A stretch of 64,000 nucleotides of DNA from Rubellicoccus peritrichatus (lineage in GTDB: Bacteria > Verrucomicrobiota > Verrucomicrobiia > Opitutales > Cerasicoccaceae), in assembly GCF_033100135.1 (NCBI RefSeq), contig NZ_CP136920.1, positions 434,001 through 498,000 of the forward strand. The letters are read 5' to 3'. Shown in pieces: positions 44,766 to 54,370 of the stretch (within the stretch, counting starts at the first letter, position 1; each line of letters begins with the position of its first letter). A program made the translations under genes and the position numbers. The notes beneath the pieces are model-generated. The model saw only the letters and a list, made by a program, of their open reading frames with translations, was not told where the DNA came from and did no database searches.

Positions 44766-45839
44766 TCAACTCTTGACCGCCTCACCGGTCTTCTCGTGCT
44801 CATGGTCGCAATCACCACCACAGGCATGTGCCCAATAGGTTTCTCCTTCTGCCAAATCTGCAAACGCATCATCACCGTCTGCTTTCGCATGAATTGCGCG
44901 GGCAGTATCAGGGTGGAGCGGATGCAATCCAAGGCGGTCGAGCAACTGCCTGTCATCCGATTTTTCAGGATTGGCAGTCGTGAGCAATTTGTCTCCAAGG
45001 AAAATACTGTTCGCTCCGGCGAGATAGCAAAGTGCCTGCATCTCGTCATTCATCTCAGTCCGACCTGCAGACAAGCGAACCATCGCCTTGGGCATAACAA
45101 TACGCGCAGTCGCAATGATACGCACGAATTCAAAGCTATCAACAAACTCCTGATCTTCAAGTGGTGTTCCCTCAACCGCAACAAGTGCGTTGATCGGAAC
45201 CGAATCCGGATGCGGGTCCATGGCTGCCAGTTCGAGGAGCATCTTCAAGCGATCGTCTATTCCCTCGCCCATACCCATGATGCCACCACTGCACACTTCC
45301 ATCCCGGCTTTGCGAACATTGTCCAGCGTCTCGAGACGATCATCATAAGAACGCGTAGTGATAATCTTTGAATAGTACTCGCGGGAAGTGTCGAGATTGT
45401 GGTTGTAAACATCACAGCCCGCTTCCTTCAACTTAACCGCCTGCTCGGAATCAATCATACCCAGCGTGCAACACACTTCCAGGTCGAGTTCTTTTACACC
45501 GCGAACAGTTTCGAGAATATTCTCAAATTGATTCGTGTTGTAAACTCGACGCCAGGCCGCACCCATGCAAAAACGCGAAGCACCACCGGCCTTGGCCGCT
45601 TTTGCATCTTTGAGGATATTGGGCGTGTTCATCAACTTCTCAGGCTCAACAAAAGTATTGTATCGGGCAGACTGCGGGCAATAGGCACAGTCCTCTGAAC
45701 ACTGCCCCGTCTTGATCGACTTTAAAGTGCATAGTTGCACACCGGCCGGGTCCTGATATTTCTGGTGAACCTGCTGGGCCCGGAAAATTAAAGTTGTTAG
45801 CGGCAGGTTATAGATTTCGCGAATTTCTTCTAGTGTCAT
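44766..45839 (-). CDS. bioB: Biotin synthase BioB
   Basis: Radical-SAM enzyme that inserts sulphur into dethiobiotin; 357 residues. The [4Fe-4S] motif CSEDCAYCPQSARY (Cys 47, 51 and 54) is intact, and the [2Fe-2S]-ligand region GASRFCMGAAWR and later YNHNLDTS are present. The C-terminus carries an unusual extension after the normal end, containing HACGGDCDHEHEK, which could bind a metal. It lies 19 bp after bioA and six bases before bioD. Confidence 0.95.
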   Translation of the reverse strand: MTLEEIREIYNLPLTTLIFRAQQVHQKYQDPAGVQLCTLKSIKTGQCSEDCAYCPQSARYNTFVEPEKLMNTPNILKDAKAAKAGGASRFCMGAAWRRVYNTNQFENILETVRGVKELDLEVCCTLGMIDSEQAVKLKEAGCDVYNHNLDTSREYYSKIITTRSYDDRLETLDNVRKAGMEVCSGGIMGMGEGIDDRLKMLLELAAMDPHPDSVPINALVAVEGTPLEDQEFVDSFEFVRIIATARIVMPKAMVRLSAGRTEMNDEMQALCYLAGANSIFLGDKLLTTANPEKSDDRQLLDRLGLHPLHPDTARAIHAKADGDDAFADLAEGETYWAHACGGDCDHEHEKTGEAVKS

Positions 45840-45858
45840 GGTATTTATCGTTTAAGTA

Positions 45859-47232
45859 TTATTGAATAAAAGCTTTGTCCTGCAGAGTTTGAATCAACCC
45901 TTCTTTTAAGAACTCAATTTCGCTGGGCGAAATAACCAACGGCGGTACGATTAGCAAACCGTCCCCCAATGCACGCAGAAGAATACCGCGTTCACGCAAG
46001 GCAATGCAGAGGTGAAGGCCCCGACGTTCATCAGGATCGCCCGGAGGCAAATCCAACGCACCAGCGAGTCCGCGCTGACTGAGACCAAAAGTTTCAGGCA
46101 GCATCTCACGTAAGCTCCGAAAGAAATCCTCAAAGGCTTTGATCGTGAGGTCGAGTTGGCCACTTTGCTTCAATGCTTCAAGCAACTCGATGCTCTTCAA
46201 TGCCACGGCACATCCCAAAGGATTTCCTGTAAAAGTATGGCCATGAAAGAATGCTTTGTACTCGCCAAAATCACCAAGGAAAGCCTGATAAATTTCCTCT
46301 GTCGTCACAGTTGCAGCCAAAGGCATGTAGCCTGCGGTCAAACCTTTCGCCAGACAAATGAAGTCGGGACGAACACCTTCTTCGCGACCAACCAGCATTG
46401 GGCCGCAACGGCCAAAGCCGACAAACACCTCATCCAGAATTAAGTGTGCACCATACTGACGGCATCGCGACTCAACTTCGCGGAGGAAACCACGAGGCTG
46501 GAGTTTCATTCCAGCTGCTCCCTGAATCCATGGCTCCACGATAACCGACGCCACCTCATCACCAAACTTGTCAAAGTGAGCATCCAGCGCATCCAATGAT
46601 GCTTTCATTGAGGAATCGAAAACCTCTCCGCCTAATTCATCGCAAGTCGGCGCAGGAATACGCTCTGTTTCAAAACACCATGAGGCAAAACGTTCGTGAA
46701 AAATCCCACAATCCCCGACTGCCATCGTCCCGAACGTGTCACCGTGATAAGCATCACTTAGACCGATGACACGACGGCGTCGCGACTGCCCGGTCAGCTG
46801 AAAATATTGAAATGATAATTTTAATGCGATCTCAACAGCATTGGATCCATTGTCCGAATAGAACACACGATCAAGACCTGAGAGCTTGGAGAGCTTAGTC
46901 GCCAACTGTGCACCAGGCTCGTGCCCAAGACCAAGATATGTTGCATGGGCAATCTTATCTAACTGGGCTTTTAAGACTGCATCCAGATCGGCATTATGGT
47001 GGCCGTGGACATTAGTCCAAACAGATGCATTGGCATCCAGATAACGTTTTCCTTCGGTATCAATCAGCCAGCATCCTTCACCTCGCTCGATATGCACTCG
47101 CGGCAAAGAAGCATACTCCTGCATCTGGGTGAATGGGTGCCAGGTGTGCTGCAGATCCAGCACGTCCACCTGATCCTTCGTTGAAGGGTCTGTCGTGCTT
47201 CTGGCAAGAGTCGCTGCAAAATCGCCTGGCAT
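45859..47232 (-). CDS. bioA: Adenosylmethionine-8-amino-7-oxononanoate aminotransferase BioA
   Basis: PLP-dependent transaminase of 457 residues that makes 7,8-diaminononanoate. The start at the ATG at 47232 is preferred over an upstream GTG at 47244. Signature segments are HTWHPFTQMQEY, DANASVWTNVHGHHN, YSDNGSNAVEIALKLSFQY, GLSDAYHGDTFGTMAVGD, DEVFVGFGRCG and the PLP lysine of ICLAKGLTAGYMPLAAT. It is the first gene of the biotin operon, with a BirA-like operator just upstream. Confidence 0.95.
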   Translation of the reverse strand: MPGDFAATLARSTTDPSTKDQVDVLDLQHTWHPFTQMQEYASLPRVHIERGEGCWLIDTEGKRYLDANASVWTNVHGHHNADLDAVLKAQLDKIAHATYLGLGHEPGAQLATKLSKLSGLDRVFYSDNGSNAVEIALKLSFQYFQLTGQSRRRRVIGLSDAYHGDTFGTMAVGDCGIFHERFASWCFETERIPAPTCDELGGEVFDSSMKASLDALDAHFDKFGDEVASVIVEPWIQGAAGMKLQPRGFLREVESRCRQYGAHLILDEVFVGFGRCGPMLVGREEGVRPDFICLAKGLTAGYMPLAATVTTEEIYQAFLGDFGEYKAFFHGHTFTGNPLGCAVALKSIELLEALKQSGQLDLTIKAFEDFFRSLREMLPETFGLSQRGLAGALDLPPGDPDERRGLHLCIALRERGILLRALGDGLLIVPPLVISPSEIEFLKEGLIQTLQDKAFIQ

Positions 47233-47278
47233 GGTCAAATGCACGATTCATCAAGCGCCCAAAGAAAGCAGACGTCAA

Positions 47279-47310
47279 TTGTTAACTGAAAACAGAAGCC
47301 AAGCTTACAA
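47279..47310 (-). promoter_or_regulatory. Putative BirA operator upstream of bioA
   Basis: The sequence has two BirA-type half sites, TTGTTAAC and GCTTACAA on the plus strand (TTGTAAGC and GTTAACAA on the minus strand), with 16 bases between them. Each half differs at one position from the TTGTAAAC consensus, and the spacing fits that of BirA boxes (TTGTAAACC-N14/15-GGTTTACAA). It ends right where the upstream antiporter gene stops and lies about 47 bp before bioA. No birA gene is in the window. Confidence 0.55.
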
Positions 47311-49722
47311 TCAACTGAAGCCACTGGAATCGTCCCCCTCTTCAGACTCTGATAAGAGTATATCGGCAGCATCATCCAACTCCTCATCCTCAGGCTGCAA
47401 AGTCTGTTTGAAAGTTTCAATTGCCTTGGGCGGACCCGCCACCAGTAAAACATCTCCGCCAAGCAGAATCTCGGATGCGGATGGTGTGGTAATCCGCACA
47501 TGGCCACGCTGAATCCCAAGCACACTGATCTTGTGGCGGGTTCTCACTTCAGCCCCAGCCAGCGTATCACCAGCCAGTGGAGAAGCGGTTCCAATGAACA
47601 CTTTCTCGATGGAAAACTTAGGTGATTCCTCTTCTCCTCCCCGTGGCGGTCCCTGAATCGACAACATACGATGAGCCTCTTTCACCTGACGTTCGGTACC
47701 AAAGAGAATCAAATGGTCTTTCGGGAAAATTGGTAATTCCGGCGATGGGTCATAATGAGTAACACCACCGCGACTAACCGCCACAATCGTAGCACCGGTT
47801 TGCTCACGGAGACGTAATTCACTGATCAATTTACCACAAGGCACAGTATTTGATTCAATCCTGACCGTCTCAACCGAGGCCGGCCATGGGTGCTTGGCTG
47901 CTGCATCTCGTAGCGTGGCCTCACGAAGCACAGAATCCGCATCGACGCGATTCTGCTGAAAGCTCTGTAAGAAGAGATACTCCAAACGGCTGTTTAAATT
48001 GATGATCGATCTCCAGAATAATACCATCGCTGATCCCACCAACACGATAAAGACAACCAAAGCAAAGCCCGAGGGAAAGAAACGAGACGCTGCTGAAAGG
48101 TAAAGGCCCCCAAACAGTACGATCACCAGACAGAGCATCATGGTGTGGAAGAAATTCGCCATCCGACCTGTGATAAACTGCTTATTGCGACCCGACTGAA
48201 TTGTAGCATCTGTCACCAGATGAATCAAAGCATCGAGGTTACGAATAATAGCGGCGAGAAAGGGCAAACAGGCAGTCCCCGCGACAAGCCAGACGGCCAG
48301 CTGAACCCATACCTTATAGCTCTCAATCTTCTTAACCATCTCCAGATGCTCGGCTCCAACATAGGCGAGAATCACGATCCCATTCATTAGCAGGAATTGA
48401 AGTGCAACCTGCAATAGTGGTCGTCGCGCCAGACGGAGAAACACGTTTTTACCAACCATCCGACCAACGGAATCGAGGAGCTTTGAGTAAATATCGGCTG
48501 CCAGTCGCAGACGCTCCGGTGTCTTATCGGAGATGTAGCGGTAGAGCTTGTCCGGTTTGGCATTCAGGACAGGAATAAAAAGGTAGGTCACAATCGCCAG
48601 TCCAACCGTCATACTGGTCAAACCAGCTCCAGTCACCCCTAGCCCCTGCCCCATTGCTGCAATAATAAAACCAAACTCCCCAACACTGGCTTTGGAAATC
48701 GCCGCCCTGAAACCTGTTTCCGAACTTTGGCCACCAACAAACAAACCGAGCCAGCAGGCACCGATTTTGATCAAAACGACCATCCCTGCAATGAAGAGCA
48801 CTGCTATCCAGTTTTCCAAAAGCCAGCTAGGCTCAATCAACATTCCGATGGTGACAAAAAACACCGCACTAAACAAATCACGGAAAGGCTGGCTGACTCG
48901 CTCAATTTCTTTCGAAATCCTGCTTTGTGCCAAAATCGCTCCAGCCAGAAAAGCCCCCAATGCGATAGAAAAATTTGAAATGCGCGCCAACTCGCCAATT
49001 CCAAGAACAAAGGCAATGGTAGCGATTGTAATTAACTCGGCGCTGCCTGTTTGTTTAAGAAACTTGCTGAAGAACGGCGCGATCAACCGCCCCAGATAAT
49101 AAACTCCAACCACAAAGATGCCGATGAGGAAAGTGGTCTGGTAAACCGAATCGAGCTTGAACTCGTGCGTTGCCGCGACACCGGTAAGTATGACCAACAG
49201 CATCACAGCGATGATATCTTCAAAGATTAAAATCCCAATCGCCATGTGGGCATCCGCCCGTTTCAACCGACCCTTGTCACTCAGGACTTTGATACAGACC
49301 AGCGAAGCGCTATTCGTGAGCAAGGCTCCAAGGAAAATCCCCTCCAATGGTGTGTAGCCAACCAGCTGCGCACTAAGTGTCCCCAAGTAGAAGACAAGGG
49401 AAGTCTGCAGTATAACGGCAATGAATGCCGGCCAGAAGACTTTTTTAAGCCGAGCCAGATCAAACTCTAACCCAATGCTGAACATGAGGAAAACGACCCC
49501 CAGCTGACTCAGCTGCGTGATTGCGGATTTATCGTGGATCGATGGCAAATCCGGCAGTTGCGGACCAATTAGGAGCCCTGCCAGCAGGTAGCCCAGGATC
49601 ACGGGTAATTTCAGGCGGTAAAACAGTAAAGTTACCACCGCGGCAGTTAACACCACCAAAGTTAAATCGCGTAAGATGGTCCCGGAGTCCAAGAAAAGTA
49701 GACTAGGTAAAACGCAGGCCAA
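47311..49722 (-). CDS. CPA2-family K+/H+ antiporter with two TrkA-C domains (Kef type)
   Basis: Membrane antiporter of 803 residues. The first 390 residues are a Na+/H+ exchanger-like domain (VILGYLLAGLLIGPQLP, FSIGLEFDLARLKKV, LGAFLAGAILAQS, KASVGEFGFIIAAMGQGLG). A second membrane region (about 430-600) follows. The C-terminus holds two TrkA-C (RCK-C) domains (about 630-800), seen as KLISELRLREQTGATIVAVSR and DTLAGAEVRTRHKISVLGIQR. No TrkA-N NAD-binding domain is visible, unlike classic KefB/KefC. Probable function: K+ efflux or pH homeostasis. It is upstream of the biotin operon on the same strand but separated from it by the putative BirA operator. Confidence 0.9.
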   Translation of the reverse strand: MACVLPSLLFLDSGTILRDLTLVVLTAAVVTLLFYRLKLPVILGYLLAGLLIGPQLPDLPSIHDKSAITQLSQLGVVFLMFSIGLEFDLARLKKVFWPAFIAVILQTSLVFYLGTLSAQLVGYTPLEGIFLGALLTNSASLVCIKVLSDKGRLKRADAHMAIGILIFEDIIAVMLLVILTGVAATHEFKLDSVYQTTFLIGIFVVGVYYLGRLIAPFFSKFLKQTGSAELITIATIAFVLGIGELARISNFSIALGAFLAGAILAQSRISKEIERVSQPFRDLFSAVFFVTIGMLIEPSWLLENWIAVLFIAGMVVLIKIGACWLGLFVGGQSSETGFRAAISKASVGEFGFIIAAMGQGLGVTGAGLTSMTVGLAIVTYLFIPVLNAKPDKLYRYISDKTPERLRLAADIYSKLLDSVGRMVGKNVFLRLARRPLLQVALQFLLMNGIVILAYVGAEHLEMVKKIESYKVWVQLAVWLVAGTACLPFLAAIIRNLDALIHLVTDATIQSGRNKQFITGRMANFFHTMMLCLVIVLFGGLYLSAASRFFPSGFALVVFIVLVGSAMVLFWRSIINLNSRLEYLFLQSFQQNRVDADSVLREATLRDAAAKHPWPASVETVRIESNTVPCGKLISELRLREQTGATIVAVSRGGVTHYDPSPELPIFPKDHLILFGTERQVKEAHRMLSIQGPPRGGEEESPKFSIEKVFIGTASPLAGDTLAGAEVRTRHKISVLGIQRGHVRITTPSASEILLGGDVLLVAGPPKAIETFKQTLQPEDEELDDAADILLSESEEGDDSSGFS

Positions 49723-49794
49723 GGTTCAAACTATTTCACCTGCATTTAGTTCAGTTTTAACGGAAAAATTGATCCAATCACTAAAGCGATAAAG

Positions 49795-51333
49795 TCACTG
49801 TAGTGCTTTTGCACGCGAGTTTTCATGATACTGAAAGAGCATCCTTCGGATTTTCGCTTCACGGTATTCCCATGACTGCCAACTAGACTTCCTCATCTGT
49901 CTTCGTTCCAGAAAGTAGATTTCATCAAGAATCGCTCTTGCTTCATCGACAGATGCATTTTCCAGACCGCTATCTGCAACCTTTATCATCAGAGGAACAA
50001 CCTCAAGCCCAAGAACTGGTTGAAAATCACGACCGATAAAGTGCTCAGGAGTTTGTTTCCATTGAGCAAAATTGTAGTCTGCAACCAACGCCGGAACATT
50101 AACGAGTTGAATCAGATAGAACAAAGCACAGACCGCAAAAGCGTTTCGAAAAAGAAGCCTTTTTACTGAACGGCTTTTGAAGATATGCCAGCCGAGCAAT
50201 ATATAACCAGTGACGACCAATAACAGGAAGATACCAACATATACTCTTTTGGGTGTCAGCCAATGAGCATCGATATAGAGCTTGAGCCGCAAGTAAACTC
50301 CCAGAACGAGAAAGAGGTTTTGTATTATCCAAATCAACGCCAGCAGTTTGATCCACTTGGACTTGGAAACATCGCCACCCTGCTGAAAAACAAGTGTCAG
50401 GACAATGGCAGACAGCACAACCGCGAGATTAAGACTCCCGACTCCCTCATGAACATATTGCGAAAAACCAATACCGGCAGGCAGGCTTTGACTGAACCAC
50501 AAATGAGACACATCGAGACTGTTGGTTAACAGGAACAGAATGTTTACCGCCACCAGAGCTATGATAGAACGAATAACTGCGAGAGAACAGTTCTCGGCTG
50601 AAACTGGAATTTCCGGGAACTCGCTGAACCAGCGTTTTGACTTAAATTCAATGCGCCCCGGGAGCATCAAAACGAGGGCCAGAATACTCAATAGAATCCA
50701 GAAAAGGATATGCATCGGGGAAGGCAGTGTGAGACCGAGGAAGAACTCAAGAAAGGCATCAAACATCCCCTCGAGACGCTCAGCCAACAATGCATTACCC
50801 GACTTTAAAATCAGCGCAAACAGAACAACGAGAACCAGCGCCAACCAACTAACACTCCAAACCCGATGAAGTTTCTCATTGATACGTGGCGCATTAGCCG
50901 TGCTTTTTTTCAACAAACGGAAAAATTGAGCAATACTTACAGCAAACTTGAACGCCCCAAGCATCCCCTGAATCCATCGTGCCCAGACCGGACTCAGTTG
51001 GCCATAAAATGTATGTGCTGACACAACAAGTAGCAGTGCTACCAGCACTAAGCTATTACTGAGGCTGGAACGCAAACCTGTCTGAATGGCTGCAATGATT
51101 AGTAATCCCACAAAACACCAATCGAACTTCGAAACCCGATAGTCTGGTCGATTCAAATATACCAAACCGACCAAAACTAAAATATAGAGGCCGAAATTGA
51201 TTCCGAAAAGATGGCCCCAAAAGAGCCAATCGCCAATCACGACTGCCGCGAGCAGGCCGATTCCTGCTCGCGGCAATGTGGTTGATGGAACAGTGGATAG
51301 AGCGGGAGGGAGAGCTGGCGAGGAATCATTCAT
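49795..51333 (-). CDS. DUF4153/DUF4173-type membrane protein
   Basis: Large membrane protein of 512 residues with about 12 helices. The N-terminal part contains GDWLFWGHLFGINFGLYILVL; the middle contains IRSIIALVAVNILFLLTNSLDVSHLWFS and FSQYVHEGVGSLNLAVVLSAI, similar to the YAHEGFW-type signature of DUF4173 proteins. The soluble C-terminal region ends with WEYREAKIRRML. Function is unknown. Downstream lies the antiporter gene, but the 72-bp gap and different themes give no reason for functional coupling. Confidence 0.8.
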   Translation of the reverse strand: MNDSSPALPPALSTVPSTTLPRAGIGLLAAVVIGDWLFWGHLFGINFGLYILVLVGLVYLNRPDYRVSKFDWCFVGLLIIAAIQTGLRSSLSNSLVLVALLLVVSAHTFYGQLSPVWARWIQGMLGAFKFAVSIAQFFRLLKKSTANAPRINEKLHRVWSVSWLALVLVVLFALILKSGNALLAERLEGMFDAFLEFFLGLTLPSPMHILFWILLSILALVLMLPGRIEFKSKRWFSEFPEIPVSAENCSLAVIRSIIALVAVNILFLLTNSLDVSHLWFSQSLPAGIGFSQYVHEGVGSLNLAVVLSAIVLTLVFQQGGDVSKSKWIKLLALIWIIQNLFLVLGVYLRLKLYIDAHWLTPKRVYVGIFLLLVVTGYILLGWHIFKSRSVKRLLFRNAFAVCALFYLIQLVNVPALVADYNFAQWKQTPEHFIGRDFQPVLGLEVVPLMIKVADSGLENASVDEARAILDEIYFLERRQMRKSSWQSWEYREAKIRRMLFQYHENSRAKALQ

Positions 51334-51612
51334 GCGGGAGACAAGTTTGCAAAGTAGAGTAACTTTGCATTACAGAGTTTAATATGTCACAGAAGAGTTG
51401 GACAGATAAACAGAGTTCGAGTTCCGAAACAAATCGCGCAATTTTGTTTCGTGATATTTCTTTAAACAACCAGGTTCTACATCCTATGTATCACTACATT
51501 GAAATATTCCTCACTGTCAGAATTTTCTTTTTCCGTAATAATACTCAATTTCACAGGAAACCGTTCATAATTGACTAACCAGTCTGCCAAATGAACATAC
51601 TTTAAGTGATGT

Positions 51613-51708
51613 ATTTTCACCACGGAGGCACGGAGATGGGGTTACACTGCGCGCCACTTCGATTCTGAGGACTCAATGAACTAGGGTTTCATGTCTCCAT
51701 GGTGAAAC
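51613..51708. repeat. CACGGAG-type inverted repeat in the 507-bp gap before mreB
   Basis: The gap 51334-51840 contains no gene. It holds an inverted repeat of the CACGGAG family: TTTTCACCACGGAGGCACGG (51614-51633) faces ATGTCTCCATGGTGAAA (51691-51707). Its arms resemble the one at 31363-31435. Confidence 0.65.
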
Positions 51709-51840
51709 AGGATTCTCAAAACCCTCCACTTCCAAATTGCCACCCTTACCAACGAATTCCCGAATCCCAGAAAATGCCAGATCCACAACTCGACATCCCC
51801 CTAATGCGTAAATACTTTTGACAAGCGAGCGAGGAAAGTT

Positions 51841-52860
51841 GTGATCATCCTCGTGTTTGGTTTTTTATCCAACGATATCGGAATTGACCTGGGAACCGCG
51901 AACAGCCTCGTGTTTGTTCGGGATAAGGGCATTATTCTCCGTGAGCCCAGTGTGGTTGCGGTATATAACAATACCAAGAAAGTCCGCGCTGTTGGTATTG
52001 AGGCCAAACGAATGCTGGGACGAACTCCCGGCAACATCACTGCTCTACGCCCAATGAAGGACGGAGTTATCGCCGATTTCGAGATTACCGAGGCGATGCT
52101 CAGGCATTTCATTCAAAAAGTTGCCCACAACACCAAACTGGTTCCACCACGTGTCGTCGTGGCCGTTCCTTCAGGAATTACCGAGGTTGAGCGCCGGGCA
52201 GTTAAGGAATCCGCCATTCATGCTGGTGCCAGAGAGGTTCTCCTGCTGGAAGAACCAATGGCAGCAGCCATCGGTGTAGGTCTGCCAATTGAAGAACCAG
52301 CCGCCAACATGATCGTGGATATTGGCGGTGGAACCACCGAAGTAGCCATCATTTCTCTGGCAGGTGTTGTTTTTACCCGCTCTTTACGTGTCGGCGGAGA
52401 CGAAATGGACAACGCAATTGTCGGTTACATGAAGCGTGCCTACAATCTCCTGATTGGGGAACGCACGGCTGAAGACATTAAGATGCGGGTCGGCTCAGCC
52501 TATCCGCTTGAAGAAGAATTGACCATGGAAGTGAAAGGTCGTGATTCGGTCGCGGGCCTTCCGAAAACCCTTCATATTTCCTCTCAGGAGATTCGCGAAG
52601 CACTGGCTGAAGTTTTCAACAGCATCATCGAAGTGGTTCGCTCTGCCCTGGAGCGCTGCCCACCCGAGCTTTCGGCTGACCTCGTCGATCGCGGCATTGT
52701 CCTCGCAGGAGGTGGTGCGATGATCCGCAATCTGGATCGTCTTTTGAGTGAGGCAACCGGCCTGCCTGTGATTATTGCCGATGACCCGCTGAGTGCCGTC
52801 GCCAACGGCACCGGGCTTGTTCTTCAAGATTTGTCATGGTGGCTCCGTGACAACGCCTAG
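51841..52860 (+). CDS. mreB: Rod shape-determining protein MreB
   Basis: Bacterial actin of 339 residues that directs lateral wall synthesis. The phosphate-1 motif IGIDLGTANSLVF, phosphate-2 IVDIGGGTTEVAIISL and the adenosine motif VLAGGGAMIRNLDRLL are clear. The start is GTG at 51841, preceded by GAGGAAAG at normal spacing; another in-frame GTG at 51853 has no good ribosome binding site. It is the first gene of mreBCD. Confidence 0.95.
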   Translation: MIILVFGFLSNDIGIDLGTANSLVFVRDKGIILREPSVVAVYNNTKKVRAVGIEAKRMLGRTPGNITALRPMKDGVIADFEITEAMLRHFIQKVAHNTKLVPPRVVVAVPSGITEVERRAVKESAIHAGAREVLLLEEPMAAAIGVGLPIEEPAANMIVDIGGGTTEVAIISLAGVVFTRSLRVGGDEMDNAIVGYMKRAYNLLIGERTAEDIKMRVGSAYPLEEELTMEVKGRDSVAGLPKTLHISSQEIREALAEVFNSIIEVVRSALERCPPELSADLVDRGIVLAGGGAMIRNLDRLLSEATGLPVIIADDPLSAVANGTGLVLQDLSWWLRDNA

Positions 52861-52891
52861 TTCATTTTAGCTACCGGATGGACTCCCTCTC

Positions 52892-53743
52892 GTGTCAAGC
52901 AGGCGAATCTCACAACTGAAGCCGTTCCTTGGATTACTTGTTTTCCTTGCACTCTGGTGGATCATTCCACCAACGATAAAGCTCTTCACCCGTGCGAGCT
53001 TCTACGAATTTCAGGCACCTTTCACGGCAACAGCTTCGCATTTGCGCGACCTGCAAACCTACTGGAGCCTGCGTGGACAGTCGGATGACAGCCTGATCGA
53101 AGCAGGTCGCGACCTGGCCCGCATCAATGCCCAATACAATTTGAGCAGACAGCAGATGGAATCATTGCAAGATGAGGTCAATCGCCTTGAGGCCCTGCTT
53201 GAGTTGCCGTCAGAAAGCGGCTTTCGCTATGAAATCGCTCGGGTTGCAAAACGTGATCTGACGGCCTGGTGGCAGCAGTTCACAATTCGGAAAGGGCGCA
53301 ATTATGGAATTCCGGAAGGCGCAGCCGTCGTCTATGCAGGTGGAGTCGTCGGGCGTATCCGTGAAGTGCATGCCTACACATCGGTCGTCGAGCTGGTCAG
53401 CAGTCCCGGCTTTCGCATGGCCGCCAGCCTGGAAGGCGAGAATCGTCCAGTGACCTACCAGGGACTTCCCAATCCACCGTTCGTACCACCGATCGGCGAG
53501 GCAATGAACATTCCACCTGACATTCGAGTATCCCCCGCAGAGCCCAGGCGTTTGGTTTCCTCACGCCTGGGTGGTGTTTTCCCCGAAGGCCTGGCGATTG
53601 GACTGATTGCAGAAGTCGAGCCAGGCTCAGATGGTTACTTCCAGAAAGGCATTGTCCAACTCGATCCTGAATTGACCACATTGAAGGAAGTTGCCGTCGT
53701 CATGCCACTCAATGGAGAAGAGGAAGTGAACGATGGATCTTGA
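52892..53743 (+). CDS. mreC: Rod shape-determining protein MreC
   Basis: Periplasmic scaffold of 283 residues with one N-terminal membrane helix (LFLGLLVFLALWWIIPP region), a coiled coil (about 80-115) and the beta-barrel core, with FTIRKGRNYGIPEGAAVVYAGGVVGRI. The start is GTG at 52892. It lies 31 bp after mreB and overlaps the MreD-like gene by 11 bp. Confidence 0.92.
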   Translation: MSSRRISQLKPFLGLLVFLALWWIIPPTIKLFTRASFYEFQAPFTATASHLRDLQTYWSLRGQSDDSLIEAGRDLARINAQYNLSRQQMESLQDEVNRLEALLELPSESGFRYEIARVAKRDLTAWWQQFTIRKGRNYGIPEGAAVVYAGGVVGRIREVHAYTSVVELVSSPGFRMAASLEGENRPVTYQGLPNPPFVPPIGEAMNIPPDIRVSPAEPRRLVSSRLGGVFPEGLAIGLIAEVEPGSDGYFQKGIVQLDPELTTLKEVAVVMPLNGEEEVNDGS

Positions 53744-54257
53744 CCTGCGCTGGCCTCTGATACTGTTCACAAACCTCCTTCTGCTCTGGTTGCTAAGGAT
53801 GGTTAATCACAGCCTGGGCCCGTACGGAATCACCATTTTCCTCCCCGCCCTGTTCATTTTTCTCCCAGCCCTTGCCTTTCGCTTGCGCTGGGGGCTATTG
53901 TTGGTCGCAACGACTGCTCTACTCCAGAGCGCCTATCAGCCTGGGCAATTCGGCTTCGAAGTGCTGTTATATACAATTGTATTGACCGTGCTTTTCGCCA
54001 ACCGAGTCGCCCTCCGGCGTGCCTCAAGCTGGCAGCAGCTCTGGGTGTTATTCTTGATCAATACCAGTATCTGGGCTGCTACAACAATCATCCAGGGGGC
54101 TGACTGGCTGGGCTACGGTCACTATTGGTATCGATCCTTAAGCGATCTCCTAATTTCCACACTGCTCCTTTTCCCAGTGGGTGCCTGGTTTCTGCGCAGT
54201 CAAAATAGCTTGCTGGTGATAGTGGGCTTAAATCCACAAGGTAGAAACGACGATTGA
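53733..54257 (+). CDS. mreD: Probable MreD
   Basis: Membrane protein of 174 residues with four to five helices and no conserved catalytic residue. It is assigned mainly from its place directly after mreC (11-bp overlap), its size and hydrophobicity, which match MreD, although the sequence itself is divergent. The following genes usually seen in such clusters (mrdA for PBP2 and rodA) are absent from the window. Confidence 0.75.
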   Translation: MDLDLRWPLILFTNLLLLWLLRMVNHSLGPYGITIFLPALFIFLPALAFRLRWGLLLVATTALLQSAYQPGQFGFEVLLYTIVLTVLFANRVALRRASSWQQLWVLFLINTSIWAATTIIQGADWLGYGHYWYRSLSDLLISTLLLFPVGAWFLRSQNSLLVIVGLNPQGRNDD

Positions 54258-54370
54258 ATGGAGCTTCACTCTGAGCATAGGAAGACCTGCGAGTAGCCAA
54301 TGAATCCAATAACAAAATTCCGCCTTTTTGCTTCCCACTGGGCAGGTTGATCCACAGACTTCGCGGTTTT

